Assembly: GCA_024398845.1 (NCBI GenBank)
Contig: JAKSIM010000021.1
Location: 1-45,801 of the forward strand
Length of the DNA stretch: 45,801 nucleotides
Reading direction: 5' to 3'
Origin: Fibrobacter sp.
GTDB lineage: Bacteria > Fibrobacterota > Fibrobacteria > Fibrobacterales > Fibrobacteraceae
This document shows positions 15,746 through 24,368 of this stretch, piece by piece. Each line of letters starts with the position of its first letter. The first letter of the stretch is position 1. The notes under the pieces are model-generated. The model was not told where the DNA came from. It saw only the letters and a program-made list of their open reading frames with translations, and did not search any database. A program made the translations under genes and the position numbers.

Positions 15746-16527
15746 TGCCGATATTTCTGAGGCCCATAGCCTGGATTGGCCAGGTGATTGTTTCGGGAAT
15801 CTCCAGCGTTGGAGAGGTTATCTGCATATTGCTTAGTACGCTTAAGCAGCTGCCTCACGTGTACAAAAATCCAAATTTGATTGTCAAGGAAATGATTTCC
15901 ATTGGCGTCTCGTCTCTTCCGCTTTTGTTCGTGACTTCCATCTTTACCGGGATGGTCGCGACCGTCATGGCGGAGTTTGAATTCCATAATTTGGTTTCAG
16001 ATAAGTTTGTTGGTACTGCTGCTTGCAAAATGGTGCTTATTGAACTTGGACCGCTTCTTACGGCGATTGTGCTTTCGGGTCGAGTCGGGAGCGCTGTGGC
16101 TGCTGAACTTGGCTCCATGAAAGAAAAAGAGGAACTTGCCGCTTATACCGTACTTGGCTTGGAGCCTTACCGTTACTTGGCGCTCCCGCGCTTTGTCGCC
16201 TTTATTACCATGATTCCGTGCCTCACTGCCATCTCGAATGCGCTTGCATTGATTGGTGGTTGGATTGTCTGTGTGCTTGCTCTAGACATTACGACCTATA
16301 CATATTACACGGGAATGCAATATCTTTTTGACAACATGGATTTGTGGTCTGGTATCATCAAGTCCTTTGTGTTTGGAACCTTGATTTTTGTGCTTGGGTA
16401 TTATCATGGTATCAATGCAAAACCTGGGGCGCATGGTGTTGGCCTTGCCACGATGAACGTGGTGGTCTCCAGTTGCCTCATGATTTTGATTGCCGATTTT
16501 GCCCTTGATGCCATAATGTTCTTCTAA
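15745..16527 (+). CDS. mlaE: MlaE-type ABC transporter permease
   Basis: A 260-residue integral membrane protein of the MlaE/permease family, which moves phospholipids between inner and outer membrane. The signature segment ELGPLLTAIVLSGRVGSAVAAELG (about residues 99-122, with the ELGPLL and GRVGSAVAAELG cores) and the coupling helix region MKEKEELAAY are intact. About five membrane segments are visible. The gene starts inside the dnaB stop (TAATG) and is followed by its ATPase. No MCE-domain (MlaD-like) gene lies next to it, so the substrate-binding part must be elsewhere. Confidence 0.88.
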   Translation: MPIFLRPIAWIGQVIVSGISSVGEVICILLSTLKQLPHVYKNPNLIVKEMISIGVSSLPLLFVTSIFTGMVATVMAEFEFHNLVSDKFVGTAACKMVLIELGPLLTAIVLSGRVGSAVAAELGSMKEKEELAAYTVLGLEPYRYLALPRFVAFITMIPCLTAISNALALIGGWIVCVLALDITTYTYYTGMQYLFDNMDLWSGIIKSFVFGTLIFVLGYYHGINAKPGAHGVGLATMNVVVSSCLMILIADFALDAIMFF

Positions 16528-16539
16528 TTGCAGGTGACT

Positions 16540-17331
16540 ATGCCGAATGTAAATATTGACCCGAACGATATCGCCATCCGCCTCAAGGGGCTTCGCAAGT
16601 CCTTTGGCCCGCAAACGGTTCTAGAGGACGTGAACCTCGACATCCGTCGTGGCGAGACTATGGTCATTATCGGTAAGTCCGGTGGTGGTAAGTCCGTTAT
16701 TCTTAAGCACATGATTGGTCTGTTGCAACCGGATGGTGGCGAAGTCTCCGTGGACGGGGTCACCATTAGTACACCAAAGTTTTTTGATACGCGAACCATT
16801 CGCCGCAAAATGGGCATGCTCTTCCAGATGGGCGCTCTCTTTGATTCTATGAGTACTGGCGAGAATATCGCGTTTGCCTTGCGCGAACATCATCCGGAAC
16901 TCAGCGAACGCCAGATTCAAGACGTGGTGACCGAAAAACTCCAGATGATTAACTTGGTTCCGGAATTCCGCACCAAGATGCCTTCGGAACTCTCGGGCGG
17001 TATGCGCAAGCGTGTGGCCCTTGCCCGCGCCATTGCCTTGAACCCGGAAATCCTTTTGTACGACGAACCGACTACGGGGCTCGACCCGATTACGAGCGAC
17101 GTGATTAACGACCTCATTCTCGACATGCAGAGCAAACTCGGAGTGACATCGGTGGTCGTGACGCACGACATGGTGAGTGCTTTTAAGGTGGCCGACCGCA
17201 TAGCCATGCTCTATAATGGACGTATTATTGAAGTCGGAACGGTCGATGAAATCAAGAATACCAAGAACCCCTATGTACATCAGTTCATTACGGGGCAAAG
17301 AAAGATGACCGAACCTGGCAAAGAAGATTAA
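16540..17331 (+). CDS. mlaF: MlaF-type ABC transporter ATPase
   Basis: A 263-residue ATP-binding subunit that pairs with the MlaE-type permease just upstream. Visible motifs are Walker A IGKSGGGKS (Ser/Gly-rich as in MlaF), a Q-loop in LFQMGALFDSM, signature LSGGMRKRVALARA, Walker B ILLYDEPTTGLDP and the switch His in VVTHDM. AGGTGA (16532-16537) lies just before the ATG. A TTG at 16528 in the same frame is an alternative start. The FQMGALFDS segment is characteristic of the Mla/Tgd lipid-transport subgroup. Confidence 0.9.
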   Translation: MPNVNIDPNDIAIRLKGLRKSFGPQTVLEDVNLDIRRGETMVIIGKSGGGKSVILKHMIGLLQPDGGEVSVDGVTISTPKFFDTRTIRRKMGMLFQMGALFDSMSTGENIAFALREHHPELSERQIQDVVTEKLQMINLVPEFRTKMPSELSGGMRKRVALARAIALNPEILLYDEPTTGLDPITSDVINDLILDMQSKLGVTSVVVTHDMVSAFKVADRIAMLYNGRIIEVGTVDEIKNTKNPYVHQFITGQRKMTEPGKED

Positions 17332-17382
17332 AAAAAGCTATCTTTCGCTTACTTTTTTAGCAAATTTTTGTGCAAAAAAACA

Positions 17383-17428
17383 CAACAAAGCGGTTTTGTT
17401 GTTTTTGCTGTAAATATTTGTTTATATT
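17383..17428 (+). promoter_or_regulatory. weak hairpin plus predicted promoter of gene 17446
   Basis: CAACAAA-GCGGT-TTTGTTG (17383-17401) followed by T5 may be a weak terminator for the mla genes. It overlaps a predicted promoter: TTGTTT (17399-17404), 18 bases, TATATT (17423-17428). Confidence 0.4.
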
Positions 17429-17445
17429 GAGGAAAGAGAGTTTTT

Positions 17446-18828
17446 ATGAAGAAGAGCCTTTTATACATATCCATCGCTTTGAGCGCAGTGTCCTTTTTTT
17501 GGGCCTGTGCTGATGGTAATTTGGAATGGGCTGGCGATGAAGATTATTTGGCGATAGAAAGGTTTGACAAAGCTACGGAAGCCGATATTCTTGCTGCTCT
17601 TGGACAGTGTGAAGGTGATCCGGAGTGCGTAGAGCTAATTACCGAAGAGTTCCGGAATAATCCGTTGACTAAAAAGGACACTTCCGTAGGCGATACCGAT
17701 ATTGTTGATACAACGGCTTCTAGTTCCTCGAAGGCTGATTCTAGCGAAGTTTCTTCATCGAGCGAAATTGCTTGTGATACGTGCTTGGTGGAATCTAGCT
17801 CCGATACCGAAGTTTCTTCTTCCAGCGAGGACGTTGACACCCTAAGTTCTTCTTCGGCTGACACTACCGTAGTGGACTCGACTTTAAGTAGTTCTTCTGT
17901 TGATTCCAAAGAGTCCAGTTCTAGCGTGGCTTCAAGTTCTTCTGCCTTGCCCGAGAGCAGTAGCGAAAAAGAAAATCCGGCGAGCAGCAGCGAACCAGTG
18001 GTGGAGGAATCAAGCAGCAGTGCTGAACCCGAAAGCAGCAGCCAAAAGCTTAATCCGGTGAACGGTACGTGCGAGCGAGTAGGTGCTAAAAACGTGGTTG
18101 CAGGGAATAAGATGAAGTGGCGATATAAGCCGATTGAAGGGACTGAACCTGGAAGCGATTTTGTATGGATCTGTGATGATGCTACGGAAGAGACCGCATT
18201 TCAGCAAGGAAACCTCAGTGAAGTTGAAATGCAGTTTAACGATCCTGTTTCGACGACGTATCCTAAGCTTGAAGTAGATGGGGTAGAAATAGACTGCTCT
18301 AGTCAGACTTTGACTGTTGTTGCTGGGCAACAGCCGTCTAGTGCTGTGGAGTCGTCTTCGAGTGAAGCTTCGTCCAGCAGTATTTACATTGAACCGCCAG
18401 AAAGCAGTTCTTCTGTAGCTTGTAGGTACGAGGAACGCGGAGGCATTTATGATTGCTGGCCGATTGAAGATGTAAGTTCCAGCAGCGCTACTCAGCCGGC
18501 CAGCAGTGCCGACGTCCCGGCCAGCAGTGCTGAAGAATCGAGCAGCAGTTCTGAACCGGAATCGAGTTCTGCAGGAGCAATTTCTATTACAGTATCTGGT
18601 GCAGAAACATCTTATTTAAAGGCTAATACACTTTATTTAGCTGATGTAACATGCAATAATAATCAGGGGACAACTTTACAGATTATGCCGCCTTCTGGCA
18701 ATGGTGGGTGTTCGGCAAAAGTTGATGGTGAGACAGTCTCTATTGGTTATGACAAGCAAATGAAAGTTAGTCAAGGTTCCCATGAGATGTCCTTTGATTG
18801 CGATAACATAAAACTAAAGTGTTGGTAG
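17446..18828 (+). CDS. Ser-rich surface lipoprotein
   Basis: A 460-residue lipoprotein with no family I recognise. The signal peptide MKKSLLYISIALSAVSFFWAC places the lipidated Cys at 21, with an unusual FWAC lipobox. A short domain (about 22-75) is followed by long Ser-rich linkers (SSSS blocks, about 85-205 and again about 285-385). The linkers separate a Cys-containing beta domain (about 206-285, CERVG...CSSQ) and a C-terminal beta domain (about 387-460) with Cys near CNN, GCSA, DCDN and KCW. Serine codons are mixed (AGC, TCT, TCG), so selection is on the protein. Ser-rich linkers are common in Fibrobacter secreted proteins. AGGAAAGAGAG before the ATG is the ribosome-binding site. Confidence 0.85.
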   Translation: MKKSLLYISIALSAVSFFWACADGNLEWAGDEDYLAIERFDKATEADILAALGQCEGDPECVELITEEFRNNPLTKKDTSVGDTDIVDTTASSSSKADSSEVSSSSEIACDTCLVESSSDTEVSSSSEDVDTLSSSSADTTVVDSTLSSSSVDSKESSSSVASSSSALPESSSEKENPASSSEPVVEESSSSAEPESSSQKLNPVNGTCERVGAKNVVAGNKMKWRYKPIEGTEPGSDFVWICDDATEETAFQQGNLSEVEMQFNDPVSTTYPKLEVDGVEIDCSSQTLTVVAGQQPSSAVESSSSEASSSSIYIEPPESSSSVACRYEERGGIYDCWPIEDVSSSSATQPASSADVPASSAEESSSSSEPESSSAGAISITVSGAETSYLKANTLYLADVTCNNNQGTTLQIMPPSGNGGCSAKVDGETVSIGYDKQMKVSQGSHEMSFDCDNIKLKCW

Positions 18829-18845
18829 TTTTTTCAATTTCAACT

Positions 18846-18874
18846 AAAAAGACCCCTTTTGGGGTCTTTTTTTT
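18846..18874 (+). terminator. rho-independent terminator
   Basis: GACCCC-TTTT-GGGGTC (18851-18866), preceded by A5 and followed by T8. Confidence 0.9.
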
Positions 18875-18953
18875 GCTTTTTTAATCACTACAAATTGCCT
18901 TTTGCTAACACTTTGCGAAAGAATTATTTATTTTTCCACAAAGAGGTTTTTAT

Positions 18954-20309
18954 ATGAATAAGAAACTTGCATTAGGTTTTACTGCCGCGGTTGCCGCTGG
19001 AGCTTTTTGGGCGTGCGGTAGTGGCGATATCATTAAGAGTAATGATGATGATGGCCTTGCCGTTTTTGTGACGGACTCCTGGAACGGCTATAATGTTGAT
19101 TCTGCGATGATTTATTGCAGTATGGATGCTACTTGCGCTGCCGAAATGGCTGCGGCTGGTCCAATGAACCCTGTAGGTGAAACTTCTAGTGAATCGACCC
19201 CGGGGCCAGGTCCGGCTGAATCGGCGTCTTCTGCATACGTTCCGCCAATGTCGTCGGGCCCGTTCCCGCCGTTTGGCCAGTCATCGTCAAGCAGCTTTAA
19301 GTTCGTAACTCTGAGCTCCTCGTCGAATGCCACTATACCGAGTACGCCGGTTGAAACTTCGAGCTCGTCCTCCGTGATTATCATCCCTACTGGTGGTGAT
19401 TCTGATTATGGTACCTGCGCACCGGTTCCGTCTGTTATCGAACTTGGTGGCTCTGTTACCTGGAAGTTCACTAAGGGCCCTGCAGTAACGAACCCGATTG
19501 CTATTACTACTGCCGATTATGCATGGACCTTTGAAGGTGGTTCTATACCATCGAGTGCCAAGCATGGCAACGCTTCGTCTGATGGCGTTTATTACAATAC
19601 GTCTGGCGCAAAGAACGCTTCCCTCGTGTTTACCATGAGTGGGGGAGCTCCTGTGACCATCAATTGCAGTCCGCTTCAGGTGAACGGTGCTCCTATTACG
19701 GGTTGTAAGTGTGTTGCGGATGCTCCTTCTGTTGACTATACCAGCGCCGCTCCGTCTTGGTCTGTTTCCGGTTGTGCGACGGCAACCACCCCTCAGGTCT
19801 TTACCTATAGTTGGGATGGTGGTGCTGCTGGCGCAGAAACTACTTTTTCCAAGGCGTTTACTGAAGCTCAGTCTGGTTGGGCTCCGACTCTTAAGGTTGC
19901 GAACAATGATAATACCATTATTGACGTGACCTGCCCGACTGTAAAGACTACCAAGGGGCGTGAATTTGAGATGGATATAGGTGAAAATGCTCTGCAGTTA
20001 CCGAACAAGAGTAAATTGAGCGTTGATATTACTAGCGGTGCCTGTATGTCCGTTACTGGCTCTTGGGGCAATGCTGGCTATAGCCCGAATCTTACCATAC
20101 TTTGTGATATGACCGCGACCTCTTCTCCGGTGTCCTTTACCATGACGTATGCGGACGGAAATAAAAGTTACGATGTTAAGGGAGCTGCTAGCTGGGGATT
20201 CTCTAATGCTGGTGGTATGATTGCCCAACTTAAGCAAGGGCCGGTTTCTCTTGACAATATTTGCGTTGAGTTTACGGGCGCAGAAACAGTCAATTGTTAT
20301 TTGCAGTAA
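18954..20309 (+). CDS. Ser-rich surface lipoprotein, related to gene 17446
   Basis: A 451-residue lipoprotein with the same plan as its neighbour. The signal ends in FWAC with Cys21, the mature start is short and acidic, and a Ser/Pro-rich linker spans about residues 75-145. Beta-rich modules starting near CAPVP (about residue 155) follow. The first contains VTWKFTKG, then YAWTFEGG, resembling MKWRYKPIEG and FVWICDD of the neighbour. A second similar module (FTYSWDGG) and a C-terminal module with two Cys follow. The fold is probably immunoglobulin- or PKD-like. The function is unknown, and surface binding is a guess. AGAGGT before the ATG supports the start. Confidence 0.85.
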   Translation: MNKKLALGFTAAVAAGAFWACGSGDIIKSNDDDGLAVFVTDSWNGYNVDSAMIYCSMDATCAAEMAAAGPMNPVGETSSESTPGPGPAESASSAYVPPMSSGPFPPFGQSSSSSFKFVTLSSSSNATIPSTPVETSSSSSVIIIPTGGDSDYGTCAPVPSVIELGGSVTWKFTKGPAVTNPIAITTADYAWTFEGGSIPSSAKHGNASSDGVYYNTSGAKNASLVFTMSGGAPVTINCSPLQVNGAPITGCKCVADAPSVDYTSAAPSWSVSGCATATTPQVFTYSWDGGAAGAETTFSKAFTEAQSGWAPTLKVANNDNTIIDVTCPTVKTTKGREFEMDIGENALQLPNKSKLSVDITSGACMSVTGSWGNAGYSPNLTILCDMTATSSPVSFTMTYADGNKSYDVKGAASWGFSNAGGMIAQLKQGPVSLDNICVEFTGAETVNCYLQ

Positions 20310-20328
20310 TGCATTAGATCTTTTCGAT

Positions 20329-20361
20329 AAAAACTGTCTGCAGAATGCAGACGGTTTTTTT
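20329..20361 (+). terminator. rho-independent terminator
   Basis: CTGTCTGCA (20334-20342), loop GAA, TGCAGACGG (20346-20354), then T7. Confidence 0.9.
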
Positions 20362-20375
20362 CTGCAAAAAAGAAT

Positions 20376-20397
20376 GCGCTCCACTCGTGTGGGGCGC
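20376..20397 (-). terminator. terminator of the beta-barrel gene
   Basis: GCGCTCCAC (20376-20384), loop TCGT, GTGGGGCGC (20389-20397). On the minus strand it is followed by a T-rich run (plus-strand AAAAAAGAA at 20366-20374). Confidence 0.8.
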
Positions 20398-20422
20398 TTC
20401 TTTGTAACTCTAGTTTAAACTA

Positions 20423-21139
20423 TTACATGAACCAGAATCCGATGCCGAACTTGAAGCTCATGAGCTTGCCGTCATCGAGGCTAATGAGAAGGCTTTCACC
20501 CTTGTAGGCTTCGGACATTCCGAGGTTCACACGGAAGTCCGCATAGAACCAGTCCATGATGTTGTAGCCGGCACCCAAGGTGAGACCGAACAAGACGGAG
20601 TTTTTTTCGTAACCTTCGGGGAATTCGTGGTAGTAAGAATCGCCTGCGGCCTTCATTTCGCCACTGTTAATGTGTTCGTCGTCGCTGAGGTTGAACTCGA
20701 AGCTCGGACCGACGGTCAAAAAGAAACCCTTGATGGGGTTCACGCGGAGAAGAACCGGCACTTGGAGGCTGGTCTGCTTGAACTCGCGTTCGCAGTCACC
20801 ATCGTCTTGCTTGAGGTTGGTGTAGCTGAACAGCACTTCGGGGGTGAACTGCATAAAGGGGAGCAACTGCAAGCGGAAGGCGAGGCCGCCTTCAAAACCG
20901 ATGCCTGCTGGTGCGTCTGCGTTGTCGGCATAGTTGTTCCATTCGTCCGAGAGGCCAATCATGGTGTTGTAGTCGAACGCGATTCTAATGCCGACTCCCG
21001 GATTGAGTCCCGGCTTTTGTGCCTTGACCTGTTCGGTAGCATTGTAGTCTGCTTGGCTGTCGCTGGCGTTGTCCATGGGAGCGCCCATAGACAGAGTGGT
21101 GGCGAAGAGGCCTGCAGCAAGAACTTTAGAAATCTTCAT
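20423..21139 (-). CDS. outer-membrane beta-barrel protein
   Basis: A 238-residue protein with a Sec signal peptide (MKISKVLAAGLFATTLSMGA, cleavage likely after MGA or nearby). A body of alternating strands follows (GFEGGLAFRLQLLPF, FTPEVLFSYTNL, GFFLTVGPSFEFNL, GLTLGAGYNIMDWFYADFRVNLG). It resembles the small porin-like OMP beta-barrel families, and the last strand ends in aromatic residues (FGIGFWFM) as usual for BAM substrates. The start after AGGAGG is chosen. An in-frame Met seven codons upstream lacks a ribosome-binding site. The function is unknown. Confidence 0.8.
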   Translation of the reverse strand: MKISKVLAAGLFATTLSMGAPMDNASDSQADYNATEQVKAQKPGLNPGVGIRIAFDYNTMIGLSDEWNNYADNADAPAGIGFEGGLAFRLQLLPFMQFTPEVLFSYTNLKQDDGDCEREFKQTSLQVPVLLRVNPIKGFFLTVGPSFEFNLSDDEHINSGEMKAAGDSYYHEFPEGYEKNSVLFGLTLGAGYNIMDWFYADFRVNLGMSEAYKGESLLISLDDGKLMSFKFGIGFWFM

Positions 21140-21258
21140 AGATCCTCCTGAAATTTTCATAATAATATAGGAAAATGGGACGGATGGGGGAATGGTTCTG
21201 AATGGGTGTAATTATAAAAAGTGTGCTGAAAAAAGGGAAAATTGAAATTTTGGGGTGT

Positions 21259-21326
21259 AAAACCTTGTCTAATATTTGAGGATTTGTTATAATTAGCCTT
21301 GTCTAACTTTTGTTAGCCAAGGCTAA
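21259..21326 (+). promoter_or_regulatory. feo promoter with three DtxR-type operator sites
   Basis: Promoter: TTGTCT (21265-21270), 17 bases, TATAAT (21288-21293). Operators: TTAGCCTTGTCTAA (21293-21306) and TTAGCCAAGGCTAA (21313-21326), both TTAG-N6-CTAA with centres 20 bp apart, and a half-conserved AAAACCTTGTCTAA (21259-21272). The sites cover the -35 element, the end of the -10 element with the start site, and the early transcribed region, which fits repression. The pattern is close to the DtxR/IdeR box (TTAGGTTAGSCTAACCTAA). Confidence 0.8.
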
Positions 21327-21367
21327 CTTTTTGTGCTTGGACGCGTATTAACCTCGCGAGGTCGAAC

Positions 21368-21811
21368 ATGGATGCAAAACTGAGTCAGAGTCTGGAAGAC
21401 TACCTGGAAATGATCCACATGCTGCGTGAAGAAGGCAAGGTCGCCCGCGTGAAGGATATCGCCGATGCGCTGTCGGTAAAAATGCCGAGTGTCACGAAGG
21501 CTGTCGTGGAACTCAAAAAGATGGGGCTCGTGACCCAGGAACCTTATGCGGGCGTGGAGTTGACCGAGGCGGGCCAGGCTGTCGCCGCCGCTGTGCTCAA
21601 CCGTCATATGCTGCTGAAGAATTTCCTGGAACGCCTTGGGGTTTCCGAAGAAAGCGCAGACAAGGACGCCTGCTGCATGGAGCATATCCTTTCTGCCGAA
21701 ACGCTTGAAAGGATTGAAGAATTTATGGGTACGCCGAAGGGAGGCCGTCGTTTGAACCGCTTTAAGCGGACGATGCGCGCTCCCGTCAAGGCGAGGAATT
21801 TTGTGAAATGA
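21368..21811 (+). CDS. DtxR/MntR-family metal-dependent repressor
   Basis: A 147-residue regulator with an N-terminal winged helix (about 1-65, VKDIADALSVKMPSVTKAVVEL) and the dimerisation/metal domain (about 66-147). There is no SH3 domain, as in MntR. Putative metal ligands are Asp11, Glu14, His80, Cys102, Glu105 and His106. Asp11 is the MntR residue, while Cys102 is the DtxR residue. It precedes feoA/feoB with an ATGA overlap, so it most likely senses Fe(II), or Mn(II), and represses its own operon through the TTAG-N6-CTAA sites. GAGGT (21358-21362) is the ribosome-binding site. Confidence 0.9.
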   Translation: MDAKLSQSLEDYLEMIHMLREEGKVARVKDIADALSVKMPSVTKAVVELKKMGLVTQEPYAGVELTEAGQAVAAAVLNRHMLLKNFLERLGVSEESADKDACCMEHILSAETLERIEEFMGTPKGGRRLNRFKRTMRAPVKARNFVK

Positions 21812-22053
21812 GTGCTAGTGAAAACGTTGTTTTTTCGGATTTGAAGATTGGCGAATCTGCCGAGATTGTCGGGTACAATGCTGGCGATTCGCAGTACAAG
21901 TCGAAGTTGCTTTCTATGGGGCTTGTGCGCGGCGTGAAGCTGAAAGTCTTGCAGGTGGCGCCCTTGGGCGACCCGGTGGAAGTCGCTGTGCTCGCTTACC
22001 GCCTTTCGCTCCGCAAGGAAGAAGCCAAGGTGCTTCAGTTGAGGAGAGTCTAG
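21808..22053 (+). CDS. feoA: ferrous iron transport protein A
   Basis: An 81-residue cytosolic SH3-like protein that works with FeoB in Fe(II) uptake. It shows the FeoA pattern: KIGESAEIVGY, then KSKLLSMGLVRGVKLKVLQVAPLGDPVEV and a final beta strand with SLRKEEAKVL, each within one small domain. It overlaps the regulator by four bases (ATGA) and ends one base before feoB. Confidence 0.93.
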   Translation: MSASENVVFSDLKIGESAEIVGYNAGDSQYKSKLLSMGLVRGVKLKVLQVAPLGDPVEVAVLAYRLSLRKEEAKVLQLRRV

Positions 22054-22054
22054 C

Positions 22055-24355
22055 ATGCCTATCGAGAAAGAAGTTTTTACGATTGCGATTGCCGGGAACC
22101 CGAATTGCGGAAAGACGGCTCTTTTCAATTCGCTTACGGGGAGTAACCAGATTGTCGGCAACTGGCCGGGCGTCACCGTCGAAAAGAAGGTAGGAAGTTT
22201 CAAGCTTGACGACCACACGATTCGCGTGGTGGACCTGCCTGGCATTTACGCCTTGTTCGCGAATTCCGAAGACGAACGCGCCGCCTTGGATTATTTGCTC
22301 AAGGGCGAGGCGGACTTGGTCGTGAACATTCTGGATGCGACGAATCTGGAACGCAACTTGTTCCTCACGAGCCAACTGATGGAAAAGGGCGTGCCGATGG
22401 TCATCGCCGTGAACATGATGGATATCGCCATCCGCCGCGGCATCACGATTTACCTGAAAAAGTTGGAAGAAATTTTGGGCGTGACGGCGATTGCTCTGAG
22501 TGCGGTTTCTCCGAAAAGTTGCGAAGGCTTCGTGAACGATTTGCACAAGTTGCTGCACAACAGTAAGGAACTCCCGGTTCCCAAGGCCGTGAAGCATTCC
22601 GACGAACTTGAAAAACTGATTGCTGAAATTTCTGAGCCGCTCAAGCCCGTGGCAGATGCACTTGGGGCAAGCCCGCGCTGGACTGCGGTGCAGTACCTGG
22701 AACACAGCGGTCGCGTGCTGGAACTTGCAAACGAGATGGGGGTTGAAATCCCTCACGATAAAATTGAGGAGGACTTGGGCGAGGAAGTGGAATTCGCCCT
22801 GGCCGATTCCCGTTACTCCTATGCGCGCCGGGTGGCAAGCGAAGTGGTGCGCGACAGCACGAACCGCAAGACGAATACAGATAAAATAGACAAGTTCTTC
22901 TTGAACCGCATTCTTGGAATCCCGCTTTTCCTAGTGGCGATGTATTTGGTGTTCTGGCTTTCTGTGACGGTCGGGAGCGCGTTCATTGACTTCTTTGATA
23001 TCTTGTTTGGTGGCATTTTCGTGGATGGCGTTGCGCTCCTTTTGCAAAAGGTGAATGCCCCGGGCGTGCTGGTGGCGCTCCTTGCAAATGGCGTGGGCGC
23101 GGGTATCCAGACGGTGGCGACGTTCATCCCCGTGATTTTCTTTATGTTCCTCTGCCTTTCGTTCTTGGAGGATTCGGGGTACATGTCGCGCGCGGCGTTC
23201 ATTGCGGATAGGTTCATGCGATTCCTTGGGCTTCCGGGCAAGGCCTTTGTGCCGATGATTGTCGGCTTCGGGTGTTCCGTGCCGGCTCTGATGGGTGCTA
23301 GAACCATGGAAAACAAGCGTGAACGCTTCCTTACTTTGTTCCTGGTGCCGTTCATGAGTTGCGGGGCGAGGCTCCCGGTGTATGCACTTTTCGGGGCCGC
23401 GTTCTTTGGCAAGGCGGCGGGGAATGTAGTGTTCGCTATTTACCTGATTGGCATTGCTGTTGCATTGGCTTATGGACTTCTCTTGCGCCATACGATTTTC
23501 AAGGGCAAGGAATCGACGTTCATCATGGAACTCCCGCCGTATCACTTGCCGCAACCGAGAAACCTGTTCCGCCATGCATGGCTGCGCTTGCGCGAGTTCA
23601 TTTTCCGCGCCGGAAAAATCGTGGTCATCATGGTGACGATCCTTGGCTTTATGGGGTCTGTGGGAACGGACGGAAGTTTCGGAAACGACAATAACGAAAA
23701 ATCCGTGCTGGGCGCTATCGGTACGGCCATTACGCCTGTATTTGAACCGTTTGGAATAGAGAAGGATAACTGGCCTGCTTCGGTGGCGCTATTCACTGGG
23801 CTTTTTGCGAAGGAAGCCATCGTCGGAACGCTTAATAGTTTGTATGGGATAGACGATAGACGAGAGACGGTAGAAATCAAAAATGAACGTGATGATGTTA
23901 CATTTGATGTGGCTTCCATTGTGAAGTCGGCGGTGGTGTCGATTCCTAGGAACCTGGCGGGCGTTTTTGCTGGCTTTGCAAATCCGCTTAATGTCGAAGG
24001 GAACATTGCCGACGCGGAAAAAGCCGAATTGGAAAATGCGGCAAGTCTGACCGTGATGCGTTCGCACTTTAAACTTGGAAAATTCCAGGTGTTCGCCTAC
24101 TTGCTATTCGTCTTGCTTTACGTGCCTTGCGTGGCGTCGCTTGCGACGGCGTTCCGCGAATTGGGGCGTAAATATGGAACGATGCTCGTAACGTTCCAGA
24201 CGGTTATCGGCTGGAGCCTTGCGGTACTCTTCTTCCAGATTACTGTGGGCGGGAGTGCCTTGTGGATTTCCGTGGCGGCTGTGCTTTTGGTGGCTATCGT
24301 CGTGTCGCTAATCTTTATCGGGAAGAGCGTGCAGAAGAGGCGCGTGTTTAAGTAG
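22055..24355 (+). CDS. feoB: ferrous iron transporter B
   Basis: A 766-residue Fe(II) permease. The N-terminal G domain (about 1-175) has G1 GNPNCGKT, a switch region NWPGVTVEKK, G3 DLPG and G4 NMMD. A GDI-like helical part (about 175-270) is followed by the membrane domain with two 'gate' repeats, including GFGCSVPALMGARTM, FLVPFMSCGARLPVY and GLFAKEAIVGTL, where conserved Cys may contact iron. A hydrophilic loop (about 600-625, RRETVEIKNERDD) is inserted between membrane helices. GAGGAGAG precedes the ATG. There is no feoC. It ends 13 bases from convergent ispD, leaving no room for a terminator between them. Confidence 0.96.
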   Translation: MPIEKEVFTIAIAGNPNCGKTALFNSLTGSNQIVGNWPGVTVEKKVGSFKLDDHTIRVVDLPGIYALFANSEDERAALDYLLKGEADLVVNILDATNLERNLFLTSQLMEKGVPMVIAVNMMDIAIRRGITIYLKKLEEILGVTAIALSAVSPKSCEGFVNDLHKLLHNSKELPVPKAVKHSDELEKLIAEISEPLKPVADALGASPRWTAVQYLEHSGRVLELANEMGVEIPHDKIEEDLGEEVEFALADSRYSYARRVASEVVRDSTNRKTNTDKIDKFFLNRILGIPLFLVAMYLVFWLSVTVGSAFIDFFDILFGGIFVDGVALLLQKVNAPGVLVALLANGVGAGIQTVATFIPVIFFMFLCLSFLEDSGYMSRAAFIADRFMRFLGLPGKAFVPMIVGFGCSVPALMGARTMENKRERFLTLFLVPFMSCGARLPVYALFGAAFFGKAAGNVVFAIYLIGIAVALAYGLLLRHTIFKGKESTFIMELPPYHLPQPRNLFRHAWLRLREFIFRAGKIVVIMVTILGFMGSVGTDGSFGNDNNEKSVLGAIGTAITPVFEPFGIEKDNWPASVALFTGLFAKEAIVGTLNSLYGIDDRRETVEIKNERDDVTFDVASIVKSAVVSIPRNLAGVFAGFANPLNVEGNIADAEKAELENAASLTVMRSHFKLGKFQVFAYLLFVLLYVPCVASLATAFRELGRKYGTMLVTFQTVIGWSLAVLFFQITVGGSALWISVAAVLLVAIVVSLIFIGKSVQKRRVFK

Positions 24356-24368
24356 CCTGGATTTCGGC

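Noticed and set aside
17690..18560. Repetitive Ser codon blocks as a possible CRISPR or microsatellite
   Set aside because: The repeats exist at protein level with mixed codons. There are no regular spacers or conserved DNA units.
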